From an uncultured Ktedonobacteraceae bacterium (GTDB taxonomy: Bacteria > Chloroflexota > Ktedonobacteria > Ktedonobacterales > Ktedonobacteraceae): a DNA stretch of 8,782 bases. Each line of letters opens with the position of its first letter. Positions within the stretch are counted from its first letter, which is position 1. Under the pieces are notes generated by a model. It was not told the origin of the DNA. It saw only the letters and a program-made list of their open reading frames with translations, and searched no databases. Position numbers and translations under genes: made by a program. Shown here piece after piece: positions 1-4,429 of the stretch. Location: NCBI GenBank assembly GCA_955652655.1, contig CATPCK010000478.1, positions 1-8,782 on the forward strand, in the 5' to 3' direction.

Positions 1-67
1 CATCGTTGTAGGCAGCAATACCTGCTTGTAAGCGCTTCTCAGCCAGTACATGATCCTGTGTAGCCAT
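1..67 (-). CDS. N-terminal fragment of an unidentified protein, possibly TPR-type (runs off the left edge)
   Basis: Only the first 22 codons lie in the window. They read MATQDHVLAEKRLQAGIAAY followed by ND. The ATG at 65-67 has a Shine-Dalgarno sequence (GAGGAAG on the minus strand) about 10 nt upstream. A well-formed promoter lies at 155-183, which would leave an untranslated leader of roughly 80 nt. The pattern of a helical start followed by A-G-I-A-A-Y-N-D is the kind of helix A seen in tetratricopeptide repeats, but 22 residues cannot settle the family. A second open frame on this strand (ATG at 154-156) overlaps it and was rejected because its ATG overlaps the -10 box. The existence of a gene start here is fairly safe; the function is a guess. 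Confidence 0.6.
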   Translation of the reverse strand, partial: MATQDHVLAEKRLQAGIAAYND

Positions 68-154
68 GAAAATCTATCTTCCTCAATCTTTTGATGTATT
101 CGGATATTCGGAATAGTTACTTTGTATCTACTTCGGTACCAGTATCTTCGTTCC

Positions 155-183
155 ATTGTATTGTCTCCTACTGAGAAAGTCAA
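155..183 (-). promoter_or_regulatory. Sigma-70-type promoter for the left-edge minus-strand gene
   Basis: Read on the minus strand, a -35 box TTGACT (178-183) and a -10 box TACAAT (155-160) are separated by exactly 17 nt. The sequence just upstream of the -35 is AT-rich. Transcription would start near position 147 and give a leader of about 80 nt before the ATG at 67. This is the best-matching promoter in the window. Confidence 0.65.
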
Positions 184-368
184 AATTAAGGCACTTTGCT
201 TCTGGGTGATCGTAGGGGCGGGGATTGGGCTTTCACGGGTAGATATGGTGTGACATCGCCTCGGAAGGGACATCACAAAAAACCTCCCCGTGTAAAGTGG
301 GGTTGGGTGGGGACGCTTGTGGTCGCCCGCGGAGCCTAGAAAAAAAAGCTGCTAGGCTAAATCAAGCT
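184..368. other. G-rich intergenic region with small hairpins
   Basis: The whole gap between the left-edge gene and the cNMP-binding gene is 68-450, and no coding region is supported in it. Part of it is strongly G-rich on the plus strand (around 212-230 and 297-332). Three structures are visible. CCCC 286-289 pairs with GGGG 299-302; on the minus strand it is followed by six T, so it could be a weak minus-strand terminator. GGGGAC 309-314 pairs with GTCGCCC 322-328 with one bulged base and a 7-nt loop. A 7-bp perfect inverted repeat lies at 333-358 and is listed separately. The GGGGACGCTTGTGGTCGCCC core resembles the short GC-rich dispersed intergenic repeats I associate with Chloroflexota genomes, but only one degenerate copy is here, so this is unproven. 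Confidence 0.35.
333..358. repeat. 7-bp perfect inverted repeat next to the cNMP-gene promoter
   Basis: AGCCTAG (333-339) is repeated in inverted orientation as CTAGGCT (352-358), separated by 12 nt that include a run of eight A. The right arm lies exactly where a -35 element would sit for the TAGAAT -10 box at 376-381. It could be an operator or a small hairpin. No regulator can be named. Confidence 0.4.
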
Positions 369-370
369 GT

Positions 371-381
371 TGTGATAGAAT
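371..381 (+). promoter_or_regulatory. Extended -10 promoter of the cNMP-binding gene
   Basis: TGTGATAGAAT contains the -10 hexamer TAGAAT (376-381) preceded by TG plus one base, the extended -10 form. No good -35 hexamer is found 17 nt upstream, which is usual for extended -10 promoters. The predicted start of transcription is near 388, giving a leader of about 60 nt. The identical 11-mer occurs on the minus strand upstream of nrdR. Confidence 0.45.
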
Positions 382-450
382 ACGGTCTATAGTAAACTAG
401 CCAGGAGCGTCAGTAACCGTAAGAAAAAAGGCATAAAGGAGCTCTCAGGT

Positions 451-882
451 ATGTACGAAGACACCCTAAAGCGAGTAAGCTTATTTTCGAGCCTCGACAG
501 AAAAGAATTACAAGCACTTGCCCAGAGTTGCCAGGAACGCAAGTACAGCGCAGGTAGCACATTATTCTCACAGGGCGATACAGGAGTAGGACTCTACGTA
601 ATAACCAGCGGCACAGTCCGTATCACTCAGGCAATCCATCCTGATAAAGCAGAGGAAGTACTTGGTACAGAGTCAACTTGGGGGGTCCTTGGAGAGATGG
701 CGCTGCTCGACGATCTACCTCGTTCGGCGACTGTCACTGCCGTAGACGACGTGACGGCTCTACTTCTACCCGTGTGGGAATTCCGCGCAGCATTACAAAG
801 TCATCCCGATATCGCAATCAAGCTCCTTTCCGTGCTCAGCCGTCGCCTGCGTAAGGCCGAAAACCGTATGCACGATCATTGA
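451..882 (+). CDS. Stand-alone cyclic-nucleotide-binding domain protein (Crp/Fnr sensor domain only)
   Basis: The protein has 143 residues and is essentially one cyclic-nucleotide-binding domain. The N-terminal helix (residues 5-30, SLFSSLDRKELQALA) and the beta-roll (31-108) match the family. The phosphate-binding cassette GEMALLDDLPRSATV spans residues 81-95, with Glu82 and Arg91 at the positions that bind the ribose and cyclic phosphate in CRP and in protein kinase A regulatory subunits. A closing helix (about 110-140, rich in Arg and Lys) ends the protein. There is no helix-turn-helix, so it is not a complete CRP-type transcription factor. It may act by protein contact or as a small sensor. 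An AAAGGAG ribosome binding site (435-441) lies 9 nt before the ATG. It is monocistronic and converges on nrdR. Ligand binding is inferred from the conserved Glu and Arg; the partner is unknown. Confidence 0.88.
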   Translation: MYEDTLKRVSLFSSLDRKELQALAQSCQERKYSAGSTLFSQGDTGVGLYVITSGTVRITQAIHPDKAEEVLGTESTWGVLGEMALLDDLPRSATVTAVDDVTALLLPVWEFRAALQSHPDIAIKLLSVLSRRLRKAENRMHDH

Positions 883-923
883 GGTAACGGAAGTAATAGC
901 GCGCTCAACGTATTCTCTATGGC

Positions 924-969
924 AAAAACTCCCTGCTTCCTTATTTCGTAACCAGGGAAGCAGGGAGTT
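924..969 (-). terminator. Hairpin terminator between the cNMP gene and nrdR
   Basis: A perfect 14-bp inverted repeat (927-940 with 956-969) encloses a 15-nt loop. On the minus strand it is directly followed by TTTTT (924-928), so it fits a rho-independent terminator for nrdR, whose stop codon is at 995. On the plus strand a run of seven T occurs only about 13 nt beyond the stem (983-989), so termination of the cNMP transcript here is possible but less typical. Confidence 0.75.
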
Positions 970-994
970 CGCTCTGAGCATCTTTTTTTATATC

Positions 995-1462
995 TTATGT
1001 CTCCGTAGCAGGTTTAGCTCTATTCAGGAGATTCTGTATCTCCTCAAACATCGTCTCAACATCCCCAAAAGACCGGTAAACGCTGGCAAAGCGGATATAT
1101 GCAATCTTATCCATTCGTTGCAAATGTTCCATCACCAGTTCACCGATGACGTTACTAGCTACCTCTTGCCTGCCCAAACGATAGAGTTCATGCTCGATCT
1201 CTTCAACCGCATTTTCAATTTCGCCCACCGGTAATGGGCGCTTCTCGCAAGCCTTGCGGATACCAATATAAAGCTTCTGCCGGTCAAAATCTTCTCGCCG
1301 CTGGTCGCGTTTAATCACCATCAGGTGAAATTTTTCAACCCGCTCATAGGTACTGAAGCGCCCCTTGCACGTTTCACATTCGCGTCGACGATGTATGGCA
1401 TCACCAATATCACGCGAATCTTTCACCCGCGACTCAGTACCACCACATAATGGACATTTCAT
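995..1462 (-). CDS. nrdR: Transcriptional repressor NrdR
   Basis: NrdR is a zinc- and nucleotide-binding repressor of ribonucleotide reductase operons. It senses ATP/dATP and binds NrdR boxes upstream of its targets. The 155-residue protein has the usual family length and architecture. An N-terminal zinc ribbon uses Cys3, Cys6, Cys29 and Cys32, with the conserved SRVKDSR and RRRECETC stretches. An ATP-cone domain follows from about residue 48 to 138, including VIKRDQRREDFDRQK and IAYIRFASVYRSF. The last 15 residues are variable. The ATG at 1460-1462 has a GGGGTG Shine-Dalgarno-like element (1470-1475) 7 nt upstream, which overlaps an 8-bp palindrome GGTGCACC (1466-1473). An extended -10 promoter lies at 1498-1506. 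No nrd gene or recognisable NrdR-box pair is in the window, so its targets lie elsewhere. It is monocistronic and followed by a strong hairpin. Confidence 0.97.
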   Translation of the reverse strand: MKCPLCGGTESRVKDSRDIGDAIHRRRECETCKGRFSTYERVEKFHLMVIKRDQRREDFDRQKLYIGIRKACEKRPLPVGEIENAVEEIEHELYRLGRQEVASNVIGELVMEHLQRMDKIAYIRFASVYRSFGDVETMFEEIQNLLNRAKPATET

Positions 1463-1497
1463 CCTGGTGCACCCCGTTGGAATATCGTAATAGAGTT

Positions 1498-1508
1498 ATT
1501 CTATCACA
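1498..1508 (-). promoter_or_regulatory. Extended -10 promoter of nrdR
   Basis: On the minus strand TGTGATAGAAT contains the -10 hexamer TAGAAT (1498-1503) with TG plus one base before it. The -35 region is poor. Transcription would begin near 1491, about 30 nt before the nrdR ATG. This 11-mer is identical to the one before the cNMP-binding gene at 371-381. Confidence 0.45.
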
Positions 1509-1539
1509 GTATCCAAATTGTGGGAGACCTGTATAGAGG

Positions 1540-1800
1540 TTAAATCATAACAGCAGTTGCTTCCTCGGGAGTGATGGTTAGGGCCGTCCCACTGTTGGAG
1601 TGAATGATTGAATGTGCCGTTTCCTCACCGGGAGGAACTTTGCCGATATACCCTGAACGCAGGCGAGATCCTTCGCGCCAGTAGGCGTACCAGTAGGGCC
1701 CATGCCCCTGGCCATCACGGCAAGTGCTGCATGCAGCCTTTCCGCATTTGCGATACTGCAATTGATAAGTGATATGTTGATTGCTCGGTAACTGGGTCAT
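1540..1800 (-). CDS. Small Cys-rich protein with the HGPYWYAYWREG motif (DUF6788-like)
   Basis: From the ATG at 1798-1800 the product has 86 residues. A ribosome binding site GGAAGGG (1811-1817) sits 10 nt upstream, which makes this start better than the in-frame TTG at 1819-1821. The core (residues 12-55) has Cys19, Cys24 and Cys27, then HGPYWYAYWREG at 33-44 and a basic RLRSGYIGK stretch. This resembles the domain Pfam calls DUF6788, which I know as a short Cys-containing module with an HGPY motif found alone or attached to other proteins. The Cys and His residues could bind zinc, but only three Cys are present. The C-terminal 30 residues are less typical. It lies upstream of nrdR in the same direction, but nrdR has its own promoter in between. 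The function is unknown. Confidence 0.75.
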   Translation of the reverse strand: MTQLPSNQHITYQLQYRKCGKAACSTCRDGQGHGPYWYAYWREGSRLRSGYIGKVPPGEETAHSIIHSNSGTALTITPEEATAVMI

Positions 1801-1874
1801 AAGCCACGTACCCTTCCACAAATCAATAAAACTACAAAAGTTCTTTTCAATGCTACAACCAGCATACCATCAAT

Positions 1875-1926
1875 GGATGAACATTTAATGAAAATGTTCT
1901 GTGCAATGATGACATAATGTTCATCC
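1875..1926. repeat. 11-bp inverted repeat with a third internal half-site
   Basis: GGATGAACATT (1875-1885) recurs in perfect inverted orientation as AATGTTCATCC (1916-1926), with 30 nt between them. An additional AATGTTC lies inside at 1893-1899. This gives a 7-bp unit once as GAACATT (1879-1885) and twice as AATGTTC (1893-1899 and 1916-1922). The first two form a 7-7-7 dyad. It may be a set of binding sites for a dimeric regulator serving the divergent genes, or two competing RNA hairpins. The spacing does not fit a LexA-type GAAC-N4-GTTC site. Confidence 0.6.
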
Positions 1927-2044
1927 TAATAGCAAGTATACCATGAAAATTGTCGAATTTGAAATAACACCTTTTTCAGAAAACCAACCAGTTTCCTTTG
2001 AACTGAACTGTGATCAGAGCGAGAACACAACACCCTACCGCAGG

Positions 2045-2053
2045 TGGTATAAT
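2045..2053 (+). promoter_or_regulatory. Extended -10 promoter of hpf
   Basis: A consensus -10 hexamer TATAAT (2048-2053) is preceded by TGG, the extended -10 arrangement. The sequence 17 nt upstream (ACACAA) is a poor -35. The predicted start is near 2060, about 75 nt before the hpf ATG. Confidence 0.5.
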
Positions 2054-2133
2054 AATGATGTGCTCAATCTGCCTGGTTTTAGACAAACCGCTTTTGTTTG
2101 TTGTGTATTGTTGGATCGGAAAGAGAGAATACA

Positions 2134-2790
2134 ATGCAAATCATTATCAATGGTAAGCAGATGGAGGTCACTCCTCGGTTACGTCAATACATCGAACGGA
2201 AAGTACAGCGGCTGGCTCGTTTTGTTGATGAGCAGGCTCGTGTAGAAGTAACGGTTACGGAAGAGAAGACACGCAGTGCTCGTGACCGCTATGCCGTCCA
2301 GTTGGCACTCTCCAATGCCACTCATCCCGTTCGCAGTGAAGTGAGAGCCGTCAACGCGAATATGGCCCTTGACCTCGTGTTGGATAAAGTCGTGACCCAG
2401 CTTGGTCGCCATAAAGATCGTCATACTACCACCATCCGTCGTCATGGCTCGCACGCAAAAGTTCTTTCTCTCACTCGTTCTGGCGATCTTATACCCTTAG
2501 AAGAGCAGGAAGAGGAGGGGGCAACCGCCTTTGCGATAAACTCGGATGGACAAAACGCCAGGTATGATAATTCTTCCATTGACAAAGAACGCAACGAAGA
2601 GATCTGGTCAAAAGTAGTTGAGATCCGTCGCGTGCCCAGCAAGCCAATGGGTGACCAGGAGGTCATAGCTCAGATGGAAGCGTTGGGACTCACGTTCTTC
2701 CCGTTTTATAACGAAGCCACCGATAGTGTGAACGTGATGTATCGCTTGAGTAAAGGGGGTTATGGTCTGCTCGTACCAGAATTGCAGTAG
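2134..2790 (+). CDS. hpf: Long-form ribosome hibernation promoting factor (HPF)
   Basis: Long HPF binds the small ribosomal subunit in the mRNA/tRNA channel and dimerises 70S ribosomes into inactive 100S particles in stationary phase or stress. The 218-residue protein has both expected domains. The S30AE domain is at about 1-97 (MQIIINGKQMEVTP at the start; HPVRSEVRAVNANMALDLVLDK at 64-85, equivalent to the usual LRAEE...DMYAAIDLVVDK). A polar linker at about 105-158 is rich in Glu, Ser and Asn. The C-terminal dimerisation domain is at 160-216 (RRVPSKPMGDQEVIAQMEAL, then FFPFYNEATDSVNVMYR and GGYGLLVPE). The ATG at 2134 is chosen because GGAAAGAGAG (2118-2127) is correctly spaced before it and the homologous domain starts there; an in-frame TTG at 2098 would only add 12 residues unlike the family. 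The gene is monocistronic, with its own promoter and terminator. Confidence 0.95.
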   Translation: MQIIINGKQMEVTPRLRQYIERKVQRLARFVDEQARVEVTVTEEKTRSARDRYAVQLALSNATHPVRSEVRAVNANMALDLVLDKVVTQLGRHKDRHTTTIRRHGSHAKVLSLTRSGDLIPLEEQEEEGATAFAINSDGQNARYDNSSIDKERNEEIWSKVVEIRRVPSKPMGDQEVIAQMEALGLTFFPFYNEATDSVNVMYRLSKGGYGLLVPELQ

Positions 2791-2805
2791 CCACTATTAC
2801 ACCGG

Positions 2806-2857
2806 AAAGAGGATGTACATCGCTCCAATTGCAAGGGCTTTGCACATCCTCTTTTTT
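2806..2857 (+). terminator. Rho-independent terminator of hpf
   Basis: AAGAGGATGT (2807-2816) pairs perfectly with ACATCCTCTT (2844-2853), and the stem runs into a T run (2852-2857). The 27-nt loop contains a smaller stem, GCAA 2831-2834 with TTGC 2840-2843. It begins 16 nt after the hpf stop codon. On the minus strand the hairpin is followed only by TTTCC, so it is a weaker terminator for the convergent murT operon. Confidence 0.85.
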
Positions 2858-2874
2858 AGAGTAGTGTAACCTGG

Positions 2875-3513
2875 CTAAAAAGTAATCTCGAATTGCCACG
2901 GATTTGGGGGAGAGTCGCCAAATTGAGCAAGCGGATCTGCCGCACGCACCGTCATCACATGCGAATCCGGTGAAGGGAGTGGGCTGAAACGTGCGCTGCC
3001 CTGGTAGACAGCCTGGTTAGCATCATTCGTTAGTTCCGGGCGTGCTAAAAGCATTCCTCCACGGTCCCCTGTCCACTGTTTCCCCGTATTATCCTTGATC
3101 AGAAAAATGATACGCGGGACAAACGCAAACCCTACAGTAAAAGGTGGCCTGATCCACAAGTAATGGAGCTCAAAATGCTTCTCGTAAAACTGCAACTGGT
3201 GTAACATCAACACCGTTCCTTGTAGTTTCTGCTCTAGCTCGATATTGATGCTCCTCACAGGTTCCCTCGGCAATGCAGGCGTCCCCAGTTCAAGTTCTTG
3301 TGGGGCGGCAATCACTACTGGTGGCCGAGAGGCTAGCTCCAGCGCTTTAGGCGAGAAAGGCCCCGTATCCTGAAGAATTTCATTACACAATTTTAAGCAA
3401 GCATCGCAGATATAGGCCGCGCCTGGACCAGCCACCATGCGGCGTACCTCTGGTGGGCGGCGACCGCAGAAAGAACAGCGAGCCAGCGATCGATCGAAAC
3501 TCATGTCTTTCAT
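2875..3513 (-). CDS. ClpX-type C4 zinc-finger protein without the ATPase, with a C-terminal unknown domain
   Basis: The N-terminal part (residues 10-48) is a clear ClpX-type C4 zinc finger. Cys13, Cys16, Cys36 and Cys39 fit the spacing, and CSFCGRRPPEVRRMVAGP followed by YICDACLKLCNEIL is close to the ClpX N-domain. In ClpX this domain dimerises and binds adaptors and substrates. Here no AAA+ module follows: the protein stops at 212 residues. A Pro-rich linker (about 50-86) leads to a C-terminal region (about 88-212) with alternating hydrophobic residues (IIFLIKDNTGKQW, HVMTVRAADP, WQFEITF) suggesting an all-beta fold. I do not recognise that domain with certainty. It is the last gene of the murT-gatD operon, 19 bp after gatD. 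The ATG at 3511-3513 has GAGG only 3 nt away, while the ATG at 3502-3504 (residue 4) has it 12 nt away, so the start may be three codons later. The role is unknown; an adaptor or substrate-tethering function is a guess. Confidence 0.82.
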   Translation of the reverse strand: MKDMSFDRSLARCSFCGRRPPEVRRMVAGPGAAYICDACLKLCNEILQDTGPFSPKALELASRPPVVIAAPQELELGTPALPREPVRSINIELEQKLQGTVLMLHQLQFYEKHFELHYLWIRPPFTVGFAFVPRIIFLIKDNTGKQWTGDRGGMLLARPELTNDANQAVYQGSARFSPLPSPDSHVMTVRAADPLAQFGDSPPNPWQFEITF

Positions 3514-3532
3514 TATCCTCGTTGTTGGTACG

Positions 3533-4429
3533 TTAACTCATTTTTAAGCCGTAGCGATTACTCAGTGCGGCAATAGCGGCGCCTTGTAATCCCATACGTT
3601 CAAGTAGAGAGGCATGTGCCTCCCATTCCAATCTATCATCGAGGGGTGTAAGCACTACCGATGGATCATAATCTGTTATCTCCGGGCTCTCTGAAGATGG
3701 AGCTCCGTCCGTCCATTCGCCTGTCTCATCGATATGGGAATTATCCCAATCATTCTTCCCATATTTGCGCCGCAGTGCCAATCCGATCAAATGATCGGCA
3801 AAGTGTGGGTTTTTGGGTAAGAGCGAACCATGCATGTACGTTCCATAGGCGTTGCGATACATTGCTCCTTCTGTAGCATCTTCCGCGTTATTGCCGAACC
3901 CTTTGAGTACTTTCCCCAGGGGTTGAGCTGTACCCAGGTACGTACGACCACCATGATTCTCAAATCCAACCAGGGTGCTACCGTTCCAGCTGATGGCAAT
4001 ATTTCCAATACACCGCGCTACGCGTGGTCCTTTATGTATTGTCCACGCATCGAAAACTCCCAATCCTTTCATGTCAGGACCGCTGGCAGGTCGATAATAG
4101 TGTGCCAGCAACTGATAGCCGCCACAGACAGCCAGCACCGGCATGTCGTCCTCAATCGCGGCCCAGAGCCCGATACCCTTGGTCTCATGCAGATCTTGCG
4201 CTACGGGTGCCTGCTCCCTGTCCTGACCACCTCCGATGAACAACATATCGTACTCGTCAGGTGCTAAAGCATCTCCCACACCCAGGCTAACCACCCGCAG
4301 CTCAATAGCGCGTTGCCGGCAACGTTGGCGGAGCACAATGATGTTGCCGCGGTCTCCATACAGATTTAATTGATCGGGATACAGGTGCCCCAATGTAAGC
4401 GTCAGCTGTGGAGTAACACTGTCATTCAA
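3533..4429 (-). CDS. gatD: Lipid II isoglutaminyl synthase, glutaminase subunit GatD
   Basis: GatD hydrolyses glutamine and passes ammonia to MurT, which amidates the D-glutamate of the lipid II stem peptide to D-isoglutamine in the cytoplasm. It is a class I (CobB/CobQ-like) glutamine amidotransferase. The start LTLGHLYPDQLNLYGDRGNI (11-30) is the family signature. The nucleophile is Cys102 in VLAVCGGYQLL and the catalytic His is His200 in TYMHGSLLPKNP. GGGQDREQ (66-73) and GFENHGGRT (155-163) are also conserved. The length is 298, against about 243 in Staphylococcus aureus; the excess is a C-terminal extension of about 70 residues after the RKYG motif, including an acidic stretch. The start codon is TTG (4427-4429), four bases overlapping the murT stop as TTGA, with a strong GGGAGGG site 9 nt before it inside the end of murT. 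The overlap suggests translational coupling and 1:1 production. The nearby ATG is out of frame. Confidence 0.94.
   Translation of the reverse strand: MNDSVTPQLTLTLGHLYPDQLNLYGDRGNIIVLRQRCRQRAIELRVVSLGVGDALAPDEYDMLFIGGGQDREQAPVAQDLHETKGIGLWAAIEDDMPVLAVCGGYQLLAHYYRPASGPDMKGLGVFDAWTIHKGPRVARCIGNIAISWNGSTLVGFENHGGRTYLGTAQPLGKVLKGFGNNAEDATEGAMYRNAYGTYMHGSLLPKNPHFADHLIGLALRRKYGKNDWDNSHIDETGEWTDGAPSSESPEITDYDPSVVLTPLDDRLEWEAHASLLERMGLQGAAIAALSNRYGLKMS

Larger units (their letters stand above)
1801..2133. other. Divergent intergenic region between the DUF6788-like gene and hpf
   Basis: This 333-bp AT-rich stretch holds no supported gene. It contains the ribosome binding site of the minus-strand gene (1811-1817), the repeated GAACATT/AATGTTC sites (1875-1926), and the hpf promoter (2045-2053). 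An open frame from ATG 1943 to 2245 on the plus strand has no Shine-Dalgarno sequence and runs into hpf in another frame, so it was not accepted. A weak minus-strand promoter could exist near 1835-1860 but no clear box pair is visible. Confidence 0.6.

Noticed and set aside
1..156. Minus-strand open frame from ATG 154-156 (52 codons) with an apparent AGGAG before it
   Set aside because: The ATG overlaps the -10 box of a well-spaced promoter (155-183), and the AGGAG lies in the promoter spacer, so neither would be in the transcript. The frame starting at 67 fits better.
249..277. TGTGA ... TCACA half-sites like a CRP site near the cNMP-binding gene
   Set aside because: The half-sites are 19 nt apart rather than the 6 nt of a CRP operator, and the nearby protein has no DNA-binding domain.
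370..393. TTGTGA with TATAGT as a -35/-10 pair
   Set aside because: The spacer is only 12 nt; the extended -10 TAGAAT at 376-381 is a better reading.
1943..2245. 100-codon plus-strand open frame
   Set aside because: No Shine-Dalgarno sequence, no recognisable domain, and it spans the hpf promoter and overlaps hpf in another frame.
3830..4267. 145-codon plus-strand open frame
   Set aside because: It is antisense to gatD, across the segment encoding the catalytic Cys region, and has no independent support.
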